Origin: Aedes albopictus | Lineage: Eukaryota > Arthropoda > Insecta > Diptera > Culicidae | Reading direction: 5' to 3' | Assembly (NCBI RefSeq): GCF_035046485.1 | Contig: NC_085136.1 | Location: 78,571,734 to 78,635,733 of the forward strand | DNA length: 64,000 nt | Part shown: positions 32,090-44,462 of the stretch, piece by piece | Position numbering within the stretch: the first letter of the stretch is position 1 | Layout of the letters: each line of letters begins with the position of its first letter | Notes under the pieces: model-generated | Told to the model about the DNA's origin: nothing | Seen by the model: the letters and a program-made list of their open reading frames with translations, nothing else | The model's database searches: none | Position numbers and translations under genes: made by a program

Positions 32090-32860
32090 GGTACCGGTTT
32101 TGGCTTCTGATTGATCCAGGGCGAAACCCTAGGAAGAAGAGGAACTTCTGAAGGAATTCGGAATATTGGACATAAATCCATGGGGAATTCTTGAGGAGCT
32201 TTTTGTTTTCAGTTAGAAATTTAAAAGTTCAGTTCTTAAATAAATTTGGCGGATATTTCTTCGCAGTTGAATTTCTACATCATTTGCGGGAAGTATGGGC
32301 TGTAAGCATTTGCGAATCGCATTATTAAGTTCTAGATGCAGTTTCACAAATAACTGAGTGAATTTCAAGAACGATTTTCTGCAAAATCTTACGGGCATCT
32401 CCCAATTACAATTCTTAGTCAAATCTTTCGACGACTTCTGATGGAATAGCAGATATCAAATTCCATTCTCGATCGACAAGTTCACAAAATGTGAGTTCTT
32501 TCTTCGAAAGGGAAGCGTAATGCCGTGGGTCTCGAAATAAACTAGCCCAGAGCTAAAAAAAAATAAAGTTCAAAAATATAAAAAATGACAAATGGAATTT
32601 CCATTTTTTTTTCAAAGATTTGCTGCTATGTATTCTACTGGAGTTAATTTGGCATCTGCAGTTATAACTTACGGAGGATCAAATCCCTGCGATAGAACTG
32701 ATAAAAATGTCATTTTTCGAGATAGTATTGATGAAGAAACGATACTGAAAGTTGCATCATAATTTGTTTTACAGTGACTTCTCCTCGATGCCTTTTTAAT
32801 ATATTGCAAAAGGACCTATTTTCTGAAAAGAAATTTCAATAGATTTTTTAATAATCAATA
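32090..32860. other. No feature recognised
   Basis: AT-rich sequence without long frames, clear repeats or inverted ends. Confidence 0.5.
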
Positions 32861-33800
32861 AATTCCGAGAGTAAGTCCACAATCCTTGGAGAGATTCACG
32901 GAAGAATGCTGGAAGGAGTCTGTAATGCCAGCTTCGAAAGTATTCCAGGTGAAATCCTCAGAAGATTTTTCGAAACAATCCTCAGAGTAATTTTCCGAGA
33001 AATTCCTGCAGGTAACTTTGGAAAATTTGAAGAATCCTTTAAGAAACTCCTGAAGGATCTTCAGGAGAAATTTCAGAAGTAAGCTTCGGAATAAATCCTG
33101 GAAGAATCCTTGGATGATTTCCTAGCAAGATCCTTAGAGCAACTTTGGAATAAGTCGTCCTAGGAATTCCTGAAGAAATGCTAGAAAAATATTCTGTAAA
33201 AATTGTTGGAGGCATTTCTGAAGGATTTTTTGAAAATATTAATTTATGGACTCTGTTGTAGAAAGGAAGTTTTTGAGGAATTGAGAAAGAACTTCTAGCT
33301 TAGTTATAGGAAAAAATGCAATCCTTTGGAAACTGTCAGAAAATCTCCGAAGGAATTTATGAAGGACTTCTTGGGAGAATTTCCTGAGGAATTTCTATAG
33401 AAGATTTTTTAGAGGAATCATTGGAGAAGTTTCTATAGGAGCTACTATTGGAAGGTTTCCCAGAAGGATTTATGGAGGAACCCATGGCATTTCAGGAGGA
33501 ATCCTTGGAAGAACACACGGAGGAGAAAGTTTTTAAAAGAATTTTCTAACAAACTTTTAGAGGAATCCTCAAGCGAGTCTTGGGGAAGTTTATAAAGGAG
33601 TCCTCGGCAAAAAGTTCTGGAGAAATTCTTTAAAAAAATCTGGGAGCATCCTTGGGAAAATTGCATGAGGAAGGACTCCTTAGAAGAATCATCGGAGTAG
33701 TGTCGGGAGGAATTCTTTGAAGATCTTTTCAATAAAATTATTGCATGTTTTCTTCGTGTGATAGTTTCTGGAGGTATGTTCTACTAAAACTGTCATGAAA
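32861..33800. repeat. Degenerate GGAATTTCTGAGGA-type repeat (inverse polarity)
   Basis: Same family as 7400-8920 on the opposite strand: 'aggaatttctatagaag' and 'ggaggaatccttgg' units. The Ser/Phe/Lys frame on the minus strand is a by-product. Confidence 0.7.
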
Positions 33801-34440
33801 ATCTTGGAGAAGAGCTTTAGCAAGAACTAGTCCAGGCTAAATTGGAAGAATTTAAAAATCTTGTTAAGAAATTAAAAAAAAAACACTTCGCTCAACCTTT
33901 AAAAAAAATAATAAATAATTAAAAATTAGCGCTCTACGCAAAAGTAATGTGTGAGTCGCAGATAAAATTGGCCTGTCTGTTAAAAAAGCATAAAAAGTGA
34001 AATTAAAAGAAATTTGCCCGCCCTTACTGGTTTTCCTTTTTTTTTAAGATTTTTTTTATTTTCCGTTAAGTGTTTATTTTATTCTATTTTATTTTTCACA
34101 AGTTCTACTGTCAGCTCAAAAATTGATGGTGAAGTGAAATTTTGGAGAATTTAATAAGTTGTTTGTTATGAAATTTTAAGAAAACGAAGGATTATCAGCC
34201 TGTCAATATGACAACGTTAGAGCATTTTGAAAAAATAATCCTCGGAGAAAATCCTGATGATATGTTTGATCAAATTCCTAGTTCTTAGGGATTTATTCAC
34301 TCAAAACCTCTACAATATTTATTAGTCATCAAAATGTTACTTGGACTATGAAAATAATTAGTCATTATCATCGAAAAATATCTTTAATAAATTCTGAGGT
34401 TACATATTGTCCATGTAATGTTTGACCAATTAGTTTTAGG
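33801..34440. other. No feature recognised
   Basis: AT-rich, non-coding sequence. Confidence 0.5.
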
Positions 34441-34457
34441 TTCTAAGGCCTGAAGTA

Positions 34458-34552
34458 CACAGGGTGAAATATTTGACAAGGAAAGAACTCGAGAAACAAC
34501 AACAGTTTCACACAAATGAAAATTTAAAAATGGAAAAATAGTTGACCCTGTG
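34458..34552. mobile_element. 95-bp mini-MITE with TA duplication
   Basis: CACAGGGT at the left and ACCCTGTG at the right, flanked by TA (34456-34457; 34553-34554). The inverted match extends outward to AGTACACAGGGT. The interior is A-rich. Confidence 0.55.
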
Positions 34553-34639
34553 TACTAACAGCTTAGAAACCGTGATAAAACCTATATCCTTTTATTTCGA
34601 TTCCATAATGATTCTGAGGATCTACTAAAGTCTAATGGA

Positions 34640-35560
34640 TTTACCAATGTAACTCCCAGGCAGCAAAATAGTCAACTTTTTTTCAAACCCAAACGGAGGT
34701 CCGATGTGCCGATATTGCCGCAGAAGGTACAGCTCATCTCTGTGTACTATCCATCATGAAGCAAACTTTAAAACAGGTCTGTCCGGTAAGCATCACAGAG
34801 CTGCAGGTGAAAAACACCGAGTAATAATGAACCATTACCTACCAATTATACCGGTGACGACCGGGTAAGCGATCGATCGAACTGGTCTGCCTAGAAACCT
34901 CGCATATATTTTGCACCGAGAAGAAACACCTCCTCCCTCTACAAATATCGGGACAGGAAGCATCTCACCGCGCAAGCGGGTTTTTGCTTATGATTTATTA
35001 CCTTTTACGCTCTGATGATCGGTCGTGATCGGTTAGTAAGCGAACCGATTCAATTACCTGTCGACTTGTGCACTTTTGCTGCCATTTATGGAACGAAGAC
35101 TAGAGGAAATTTGAAAAGGCTTTCCATTGTATGTACAAGAGATTTGTGAAAGCATGTTTCATGATTTGAACCACATCGTGCTTCATGTTATCGCCCATAC
35201 TCAATTTTACTCAGAAAAAAAAAATATTGTTAAACCAAACGTATTTGACGGTTAACAAAACGTCGGTTGAAGAAGAGTTCTAACATATTGTCAGTTTGTT
35301 CTCATAAAAAAAAAATATATAAAACTATTTGGAACAAACATAACATCAGATTTGAAACATTTTCGATCCAACTTTGAAATGGTATCTAACCTATTTCGAG
35401 GTTGCTCTCTGGCAACACTGGTTTGCTTCCAAAAATCTACATCTACGATTGCAAGTACGAAATACCAGGAATAGGCACTATTCAAAATCAACGCTTATGT
35501 TGGTGGTAATGATAATGATTAGCGACGAGGGTCGGCACAAGCCAATTTAAATGTAGTGTG
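34640..35560. promoter_or_regulatory. Unique, GC-richer island; candidate cis-regulatory sequence
   Basis: Between repeats lies sequence with mixed composition, including GATCGGTCGTGATCGGTTAG, GCGATCGATCG and CTTATGATTTATTACC. It has no open frame and no repeat structure. The regulatory role is inferred only from its unique, complex composition. Confidence 0.25.
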
Positions 35561-35765
35561 CAAACGAGAGTTGTTTAAAGGTGCCCCGCCTCAGAACCAA
35601 TACTGCCGGTAAACGGTGGCAAATGGTTGTTGAGATTGGAGTTACAGATACATATGATTATCTAGGTTTGCAATCAGTGGGATTACGATCAGCACGTGGC
35701 AATTATCATTGGTGTGAAAACACCAATCGATCGATTGACACGTCAACAATTACAGTATGGACGTT
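35470..35765. repeat. Diverged duplicated segment, copy 1 of 3
   Basis: Shares ordered blocks with 45405-45600 and 49740-50000, all in direct orientation: GGCACAAGCCAA, GCCCCGCCTC, CGGTAAACGG, TTTGCAATCA and CGGTGTGAAAA-like blocks. It is not recognisably coding. Confidence 0.6.
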
Positions 35766-36814
35766 CGTTAAGGCATGCCTCAGAATGCTTTTTTTTTGCA
35801 ACTTAAAAATATATGCTGTAACATTTGTATCTTATGTAACCCCAATTCCACCTGATACTTATTTCAAAATGACTACTAATCTATGCATCTGACATTACAT
35901 TTCAATTAAGAATTATGCCTTCTATTACATCAATTCAAAGAAACTCAAAGTCATGTACCTGCTTTAACATTCCTTTAGTTGGTGACAAAAGAGGTAAAAG
36001 TACTTCATCAATTTGTCGGATTGAATCTTTGCACCCTTTTCCAAAGTGTGTGCATCGATTGGTACATACCAACAAACCTTCATGCACTACAAAGTTTGCA
36101 CAACACTGCATTAGCCATTAGCCACTGCATGACGACTGTTGTCTCCTCATACCTGTTGCTAGAGAGACTCTCCTCATAGGTGCTAAAATGCATGGTTGCG
36201 TCAGCACCAATGCCGAAGATGCCGCCATGCACAGATGCACAGAATAAGACAAAGGCCAGTCAGTACCTTCAAGAGTGGTGCTAATGACCGCTGGCTGGCT
36301 TCTGGTGACCAAGAGTCTTCAAGAATTCCAATGTGACTCTCGACGATTTCATGCAATGATGCATTTTCCGCGCCCGAAATTGGGGGCACAGAGATGCAGC
36401 AAAGCGTAACCATGGCATCGGTAAATGCAATGTTAGAATAGGGGTAGGGGCCAGGTCAATTTCCCCCCCTTGTAACTTTTTTCTTATTAAAGTTAAAAAT
36501 CAACATAAAACAATAATAATAAAACTCAACATGTTTTCTCCCGAATAATCGACTACATAAAATATAAAATAGTGGGATGTAAAAAAATAAAAGAAAGAAA
36601 ATCACAGACCAAAACGCACACAAAGAATTGCATATGAACATTCAATTTAATCGAATTGTGCTCAGTTATAACAATAGCTTGTAGGCATAAATTTGCTACG
36701 ATATGTTCTACTAGTTCATTTTGAATAAGCGTAACAGAACGGGATCTCAAAATACTTACCCTTATCAAAATATATCGTTGTCGATAACCGGTACCACTAC
36801 TAACTGAAAAAAAA
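35766..36814. other. No gene recognised
   Basis: Mixed unique sequence with only short frames lacking motifs. A CT-rich stretch near 36455-36485 precedes AT-rich sequence. Confidence 0.45.
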
Positions 36815-37079
36815 GTTTGGCTACGAGGTTGAAGTACGGATGCAGTAAATATCTGAATCCAGTTTCAATTCCAGTAGCTATCATAGTCCACTGTGTATCG
36901 TATTTCGTACAACCAGGGTGTCTACTACCTGGAAAAACCTGGAAAACCGGGAATCCTCAGGGAATTTTATTTAACAGGGAAAAACCTGGAATACTCAGGG
37001 AATTTCTGGAGTACTCAGGGAAATTTTACTCCGATAAAAAAAAAACATTGGGTCGTATGAACTTGGTAGTAAAAATCCA

Positions 37080-38350
37080 TATAGAAAAATACCTCCTGGA
37101 ATGCCTCCCAGGATTACTTATTAAATTCCTTCCGCATTTTTGACGCTATTTTTCTTGGTATTCCTTTTTGATTTTTTTCCGGAAAGGTATACTTCCGGAT
37201 TCCTTCCAGGATTCCTGAATTCCAACCGATTTCTCCTGGAGTTTTTCACGGGGATGCTATTTCTTCCCAGAGCTCCTCCAGTGTTTTGCTGAGTGAAATC
37301 TTCGTAGGATTTCCACCAGAATTTATCCCGAATACTCTATAAGAATATCTGTCGAGACAAATCGTGGAATTTCTTTCGGCACTCCTCACGGAAATTTTAC
37401 CCGATTCCTTCCGGTGTTCTTCTTAAGAATTCCCCAGAAGATCTTCACAGAATGTCTTTCAGAGTTGCTAAAGGAGTTATTCCTGGGGTTTCTACTAAAG
37501 TTCCTCCAAGGGTTTCTGAAGGAGTTTTCACGAATTTAGTGCAAGAGTTCCTCAAAAGATTTCTTTCATTTGTTTCCTGTGATATCTTCAAACCATTGCT
37601 TTGGGCTTTCTTCGAGATGTTCTTCCTAGTCTCCTACAGGAATTTGTTAAAAGTTTTCGCGAGGTTTATTTTGGAGTTTTACCTGAGATTTTTCTCGGAG
37701 TATCTCCTGGAACTTCTCTCAGAAGATTCCTTCCGATGTTGGTCATGAGATGTCTCTCAGAGTTTTTCTGCATTTACCCTGGATTTTCTCCTAAGATTTT
37801 TTTTCCAGAGTGCCTTCTGAGATTTCCACAGGAGTTGTTGCTGATATTTCTCATTGAATTCTTCTCTTGCATTCTTTCAGAGCCATGCTGTTTCTTGTAG
37901 TTGTACCGGATTTCTTGCAGTGATCCACCTGAGAGTTTTTACAGATATTCTATGCATTATTCAAAATTTTTCCCGGAATCTTTACCAGAAATTGATTCTG
38001 GATACTCCTTTAGGGATTTCTCCCAAAGTAATTGCAGGGATTCTTCTACGGGTTTTCCTCAGAATATCTCCTGAGATAACTTACGAAATACCTTATAGAA
38101 AATTCATGGAGAAATATTCGTGGGAATTCAAATAAAATCTTGCGAAAAACTCCGCAAAGTGTTATTGAAAAAATCTCGACATGAACTTCAGGAAAAACCT
38201 GAGAAAAAAATGAGAAATCTCGAAAAAAGTTCTAGGTAATAGTAATCCCGAGAACAAATATAAAGGACATCCAAGGAGGAATTCTGAAAACCTCAAGCAG
38301 CTGCGGACGAAGTTCCGCGAAGAAAACAAGAGGAATATCGGAGAACTATC
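37080..38350. repeat. Degenerate TTCCTNCNGGATTT repeat inside TIR element
   Basis: Same general family as the arrays elsewhere. It gives the Phe/Leu/Ser-rich frames at 37452-38135 on the plus strand, which I do not regard as genes. Polarity changes near 38100. Confidence 0.65.
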
Positions 38351-38394
38351 GGAAAAGTTCGAAAGTTTATGGATAGCTGTCCCGGAAAACCACT

Positions 38395-38557
38395 AAAACA
38401 GACATGGACACTGGCCTCAGCCGGCGGCTGTACCGATTGAACGAAACTTAACACGGAGTGGCTATGGATAAGACGTGAAAAATTTCATCGCTCGGAGCGG
38501 GAATCGAACCCTCATCCACCCGGACTCTAAGCGCATGGCTACGAGGTTCAACCAATG
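38395..38557 (-). mobile_element. tRNA-derived SINE, second family
   Basis: The minus strand reads a tRNA-like head with CGTAGCCATGCGCTTAGAG (A box) and GAGGGTTCGATTCCCGCTCC (B box). A tRNA-unrelated body follows, containing AGCCACTCCGTGTTAAG. Exact ends are not clear. Confidence 0.55.
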
Positions 38558-38623
38558 ACATTCTTGAAGAAACTTTGAATAGTTTTGGATGGATCTTCAG
38601 GAGGAATCCAGCGAGAATCTCTA

Positions 38624-39572
38624 CACCGTGTCCAATAAGTTCTCATACAAAATACAAATTTAGAAATTTTAATTTTATTTCACATCTGTTATTCATATTT
38701 TCAAAGTGAATGCATGTATTGAAGGGCCACATAATACTGATTCAATAAAGCATACGGTTTAGAATAACGATATTTTTTGTTTGTTTTTAGAAGCCTAGTA
38801 GTACACTTCCGTTTTCTGAAATCCGTTTGCTCCGGCACGCAAGCAAAATGTTCGAAAAGTTTTTCATTCTACGGTAGCTAAATAGAGTCCATAAGGTTAA
38901 ATTTTGAGTTTTTATCCCCAGTATTGTACCAAATGGATATACTAAGGTTAAATTTAAGCAATTTTAGTGATGATATGGTAATAAATTTAAAAGTAAGCTC
39001 AACTTGGGCTGATTTCCTTGAAAATGACCGTTATATTAAAGATAAACATCATGAAACGTAAATTTTGAACAAAATTTACCACAATAGGAACACAAGCATG
39101 TTTTAGAAGGGAGAATAATGTGAATCAACAAGATACTATGCAGTCATGCTTCTTTAATACAAGAAATGTCATTAAAACAGGTAAATGGTAATTTTTGTTT
39201 AATTTACGTTTTATTTTGTACAACATAAAACGGCTTCGTACTTAACCAATACAGAATGTTATATTTTTTATCTTGTGGCCATAGTTGCTACTAGCAATGG
39301 TGAGGACAGGAACCTAATTTGTTTCAACCTAAAACCTGTACCTGTAAAAATGAGACGAAATACCAATGAAATGGCGTGCGTGCCAGCTGAAATGGACTTA
39401 CGACACATAAGCGATCAGCAGAGAAGGATAAAGGACAATTAATTCCAAAACATATGCTGTATTTGATCAATGTTAGTTGGCCTTTCAATGAATAATCTTA
39501 CTTTGAAAATCCTAATTACAGATGAGAAATGAATGCAATTTGATTTTGTATGAGAACTTATTGGACACGGTG
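38624..39572. mobile_element. 949-bp mariner-like MITE
   Basis: Near-perfect terminal repeats of about 30 bp begin CACCGTGTCCAATAAGTTCT, with TA at both flanks (38622-38623; 39573-39574). The interior is AT-rich with no transposase frame. Confidence 0.82.
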
Positions 39573-40115
39573 TAGAAGTATATCGGAAAACCTTTGCAAG
39601 AAATATCGGGACGTACTCAAACAGATATCTCGTGTGAAAGAATCCTGCGGAGATCCAGGAAGAAACTTTGGAAGAAATTTCAGGAATTATGCTCAGAAAT
39701 CTTGAAAGAGTTTTTGAAAAGTTGGGGAACTTACGTATTTTTGGCAGTTTTGTTCTCTTCGTCATGGTTTTTTTTTAAACCTGTTGAACTCAGAGTTGGC
39801 ATCAAATCCTTCCCAACCAAGCTGAATATGATCAAGTTTCAGGCAATTTGGCCGGCATAAATCCCTCATGACGAAGAGAACAAACCTGCCGATGATACCC
39901 TAAGTCACCCTTTATAATTTTTAGAAAACATGGGTTGTTTTATAATTTATTTAAGTTTATAATTCAAAACTTTCAAAATTTCATCTGGAAAAACCTGGAA
40001 AACTCAGGGAATTTTATTTTGAGTTATGAGTAGACACCCTGACAACATGACCTGTTCTATACGATCCAAGTATCTGACAATCTAATCCGAACCAGTACAT
40101 TGGATTACAGTCATA

Positions 40116-41037
40116 CAGGGGATAGACAAAATGATCGGGACAGGCAAAATTTCCACTTTTCAAAAAATGTTTAATTAGCTGTAACTTTTCAAAAAGTGCA
40201 TCGAATATTCTCAAATTTTTACTGTAAGTTCATCAACTAGTTGTGTATCAGTGGTCCAAATTTGAAAAAGATCGGGCCATTCTCCACGAAGTTATAAAGA
40301 TTCTTGAAAAAGGTATATTTATCCTATAGCCAACTTTGAGCTGGTATATCTCCGCATTCAATGAACTAATTTCAATGAATTTTTGACCATTCATGACTTA
40401 TATAATGAACTCTTAAAAGCGTTTGACTTAACTTGAAATTTTTAACAAGAGAAAAAGTTATAGCGATTTCATTTATTTCACGATTTTTTAGTAAATTGAT
40501 CTATTTTTAATATGCATCCCATTACTTTCTCAATTTATTGTAAGCTATGTTGTTACTTTCTTTCAAAACACATTTATATATAAGTCATTTAGAGGGCATT
40601 TAAATGAACTATAATTTGCATCTTGAATTTTGAAACGATATTGAAGTTTTGGATAATTTGGTGTTTTATTAGAAATATAATCTAACCGCTATAATTTTCT
40701 TTCGCGTTAAGAATTTTAAGTTAAGTCAAAAGTTTTTCATAGCTCATTATGTAAGTCATAATTGGTCAAAATTTCATTTCATTCGGTTCATTGAATCCGG
40801 AGATATAACAGCTCAAAGTTGGCTATAGGATAAATATACCTTTTTCTTAGAATCTACATAACTTCGTGCAGAATAGCCCGATCTGTTCCAAAATTAGACC
40901 ACTAACACACAACTAAATGATCAACTAACAGTGAAAATTTGAGAATATTTGCTGCACTTTTCTAAAAGTTACAGCTACTTGAAATTTTTTTGAGAGGTGA
41001 AAATTTTGCCTGTCCCGATCATTTTGTCTATCCCCTG
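40116..41037. mobile_element. 922-bp foldback element, TA target duplication
   Basis: Ends CAGGGGATAGACAAAATGAT and its complement, flanked by TA (40114-40115; 41038-41039). Diverged inverted arms of about 350 bp share TATCCTATAGCCAACTTTGA (left; complemented on the right). It is non-coding and Tc1/mariner-like by its duplication. The paralogous segment at 50.3 kb lacks it. Confidence 0.85.
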
Positions 41038-41330
41038 TATATTATTACTTTGAGAGTCCGAGAGTCACTCCGTACCACAATCATGAGTTTCACGGAATCG
41101 ATTTCTGTTCCATTCACCTTACTGTAGTAACCACAAATCTGTAACTGTCGAAGGCGTACATGCCCAGTAGATCCAAGATTGTTATCGAAAACAAGTTGAA
41201 AGTTTCACAGAGAATTCCGCCCAATATGGTCTGATCGTGTGTAACTTGCATGTATGTCGAATAGACTTTTATAAAATCAAAATGCTACCACGAAAAATCA
41301 ACCGGTAGATCGGTTACCTAACTAGTACTG

Positions 41331-42954
41331 CTCGAATAACTTTCAATCTTATTACGACGCGACGACGCCTGAGGGCCAAGCATTAGGCAATAATTCTTAT
41401 CCTTCTGGTTAATGGAATGGACGACATACACAAAAAAAAATCCTGAGCAGCTCTCCTCGTAGGAAAAAAGGGTGCTGCCGTGAAAAACTTTCACTTTTCC
41501 AATGGCAAATGGCGCCGTGGCCAATTATAACCAATCCAATTCGATCTACTACCTACCACCGACCAGAGTTAGTACTACAACGTCAAACGTCAAGCCGACA
41601 GAAGATAACTGCGCTGTTCAGCATTCTTCACGGGTCGTGATCTTTGGTCGGCTGTCAAGCGAAAAGGTTGCATCATACCTTTTAGGGTGACGGCGACGAC
41701 AATCGTCCGACAATAATGAATGCAATTTCGTTCCCTGTCACAAAGAAATAAATTTCACGTGTGCCTGTAAACAAATTTGTTCTGATTGATTTGTTCTCAG
41801 AGAATCGATCATAACAGAACAGCACAGCTGACACAATGTGCAGCTGTCTCGTCACACGTGTTAGCTTCAGTACAGTAGTACAGTAGTGAGTCTGCATGAC
41901 TTAACAGACCGATCACTGTTGTAATGAATCGGAATTCTTTTACTGCCGCCAAGTCAAAGGCGTGCAGCTGGTAACGTACAGAAGGGCAAAATTCCACTGA
42001 ACTGTAATGATACGAGATCTCCAGTAGGCTAGACTGGGCGGTTGAGCACGTTCTGGCATTCGTTTCGTTTGCCCGTTCGGCCTACTGCGTGATTCACAGG
42101 GCATGCTGCGGGTAGGTACGGTACACCCAGTCACTCAGTAAAGCTGTCAATTCGAAAATTGTTATGATTATCTGTCTAAGTTAAGGGTTGTAGAGCACTG
42201 CCGCCGAAGGCGGCTAAAATACCGTTTAATTAAAAACCAATGTACCGTAACTAGGTATTGAGACTCCGCGTCCGCGCACAGCTGCGCGTTGCCCTGTGAC
42301 AGCTCAATAAGCCTCGTGGGAATTTTCGCCAGCGCCGCGCTGCGACATGGCGACAGCCAACGAAGCGTGTACGAAAATTTGATTGACAGATAAAAACTTC
42401 CTACTAGCGCATGTGCGGACAAACTGGTTCGACGGAACGACCTTCAAGAAATCGATACGGACGGACAAATGCTCCAGTGTCAAAAGACTTTGTACAACTT
42501 TGTAAACAAAAAAAAAGCAATCCTTTTGATGTCAAACGGTTATTCGTGTCCCTCTGGGTCGGACCCGCGATTTCCATCGCGACTGGTCGTTTTGTTGACG
42601 CGACGTGATCAAGTCGAGTCAAGTCTAGCTGCTGGCGCGTGCCGTTGACCTTGACTCGCATGCGCGCCTTTTTGAGCGTACCTCCTATACCTAAGTTGTG
42701 TGACACTTTCGTGGAATCGTAGAACAGTGGACTGTGCTATGGATTGAGCTTGGTTGAAGCTGTGACCAAGGATCTAACATATGGCGTTATATGACGAAGT
42801 AGCTATGACCGTATTTGTTGGAAAAACCTTGGCAAAAATGTTAGCAGCATTAGTCAGACTGTACCTACCTATAGTTTATAATACGATCACGACCAGTGAA
42901 GAGAATTGTCAGACAAAAGAGGCACAAAACAAGCAACAAAGAAGATGCGACGAT
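41331..42954. other. Unique GC-richer segment, no gene resolved
   Basis: Complex, non-repetitive sequence with CpG-rich stretches (GCCAGCGCCGCGCTGCGACA near 42330). The longest frame (42404-42706, minus) has no recognisable motif. It could contain regulatory sequence or a short exon that I cannot identify. Confidence 0.35.
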
Positions 42955-42956
42955 TA

Positions 42957-43899
42957 GGGTAAGAAATCAATCTTTGAACTAGTCAAAATGTAATCTTAAT
43001 TTGAACTATTTTGAAATTCATTGAAATGACGTACTTTTTGGGCACATATTGTCCCGAAAAAGATGTTAAACAGCTTTTCGTAATATTATCTGATAACATA
43101 AACTTTAAAAGCATTGAAAAACGCGTTTTTGTCATCGAAAATAAGCAATTGAAAAATCACTGTGATTTTCATCTATTTCCCCCCAGAGAAAGCACATTTT
43201 CGGTGCACCCATACAGGTCAAGCATTGCATAACACGCAATAAGTGAATACGTCAAATGAAAGCATATTTATCGTAGAATCGACCAACCGAATAATATTCC
43301 GCATTATTTGTCATAAAATTATCAAATTTAAATGATTCTTACTTGGAGAATGTTATCTTAAGTTGAACCATTTGTAATCTAAATTTGAACTAGTAAACGG
43401 GGGCGAGCTTCCAGTATTGGCCAACAGACTGCGCTAGTGGTTGCTTTGTTTACTCTTGGGGGATGAAAAATTCCAAATTTAGTTTCTAAATTCCTAAAGA
43501 ATTTCGAACATTCTGAGTTGAGATTCCACTGCCTAATGATAAATAGGTATGAGAATAAGCAGATTCATGTGATTTAAGTTGTTTAGCAAGGAATTGGCTG
43601 TTTTATGAGTTACTCGAGCTGCTGCCGCCAGTAGTTCAAATTAAGATTAAAATTGGTTCAAATTATGATTACGATGGTTCAAATTAAGATTAAAATCATT
43701 GTTGATGAAAAATCGAATATTTCAATGAAATTCGGTGCAAATGCAAACTTTTTACCATTCAACAGAAAGCTTATACCCGTGGCTTTCATGTACATAAGAT
43801 TTTGCCGTAGTAAATTATTTCCATGTGGGAGAAAAAATCACTTAAAATTTGCACTGCTTCAGAAAGCCGCAATTTGGTTCAAAGTTTGATTACCTACCC
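42957..43899. mobile_element. 943-bp TIR element, TA duplication
   Basis: Left end GGGTAAGAAATCAATCTTTG and, complemented, right end GGGTAGGTAATCAAACTTTG, flanked by TA (42955-42956; 43900-43901). The interior has repeated 'TTAATTTGAACTA' and 'GTTCAAATTAAGATTA' motifs and no transposase. Confidence 0.75.
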
Positions 43900-43901
43900 T
43901 A

Positions 43902-44292
43902 CTTTTTATCCCTACTGGTAACAGATAATGACATGATCTCGAAATTTTTTGTTGCAGACAAAACGGAAGCTGAATTTGTTGCGAACTTTTCAACTCGTGA
44001 ATAATCAATAATTGCGAACCCAAAGTAGAAACTGTTTGATGATAGAGCTTCACCAGAGTGGCAGTGTTTAGCGACTCGAAGTTACCGTTCGAAAATCGCA
44101 ATGCATGGCTTAAAAATCTCTAAGCTCGTGGTGTACGATGTTAATCCCATTATTTTCAAGTTGGGACAAACTTATGTCGCATGGGTTTGTTTGTCGCAAC
44201 AAATACAGGTTGCGACATTGTCATTATTGTTGCGCGATGGTTGAATTTTGATTCACTGATCAGGACAAAGCGAGGATAATGTCAGATCATTT
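43902..44292. other. No feature recognised
   Basis: Mixed sequence without frames or repeats of note. Confidence 0.5.
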
Positions 44293-44462
44293 GGGGGCAT
44301 CCATTAAGTACGTCATGCTTAGAGGGAGGAGGGGGGTTTGTGAAGGTGTGTCAACAAGTGTGACAAGCAATGTATTAGGTATTGGAAAAACCCGTTCAAA
44401 GGGGGTAGGGGGGGGGGATGAAAATTCCCAATTTAAGCGTGACGTACTTAATGGATGCTCCC
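44293..44462. mobile_element. 170-bp MITE
   Basis: GGGGGCATCCATTAAGTACG at the left and its near-complement CGTACTTAATGGATGCTCCC at the right. The interior contains GAGGGAGGAGGGGGG and a G run. The TIR resembles the element at 7080 in ending with a GTCA(T/C)GC block. Confidence 0.78.

Larger units (their letters stand above)
36914..40041. mobile_element. 3.1-kb TIR element with nested insertions
   Basis: Left end CAGGGTGTCTACTACCTGG and right end GTAGACACCCTG are inverted. Subterminal CCTGGAAAAACCTGGAAAAC and CAGGGAATTTTATTT blocks are mirrored at the right. Five-bp flanks ACAAC (36909-36913; 40042-40046) fit a target duplication. It encodes no transposase. Inside it are degenerate repeats (37080-38350), a SINE and a 949-bp MITE. 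Confidence 0.75.
36815..41330. repeat. Duplicated segment interrupted by two transposons
   Basis: After removing 36914-40041 and 40116-41037, the remainder (36815-36913, 40042-40115, 41038-41330) aligns through its length with the complement of 50080-50520. The latter therefore represents the unoccupied site for both insertions. Confidence 0.75.

Noticed and set aside
31842..32114. Open frames on both strands across the SINE, also at 47401-47760
   Set aside because: The same peptide-like translation recurs at each SINE copy; it comes from the pol III-transcribed element, not from a protein gene.
37452..38135. Overlapping Phe/Leu/Ser-rich frames
   Set aside because: These are repeat by-products inside a transposable element; several frames are open at once.
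42192..42220. GCCGCCGAAGGCGGC hairpin, terminator-like
   Set aside because: A rho-independent terminator has no meaning in this eukaryotic context, and one short hairpin is expected by chance.
42895..42965. Apparent first coding exon: AAGAAGATGCGACGATTAGG followed by GTAAGAAATC donor
   Set aside because: The 'donor' GGGTAAGAAATC is the left terminus of the TIR element 42957-43899, mirrored at 43899, so the splice-site look is coincidental.
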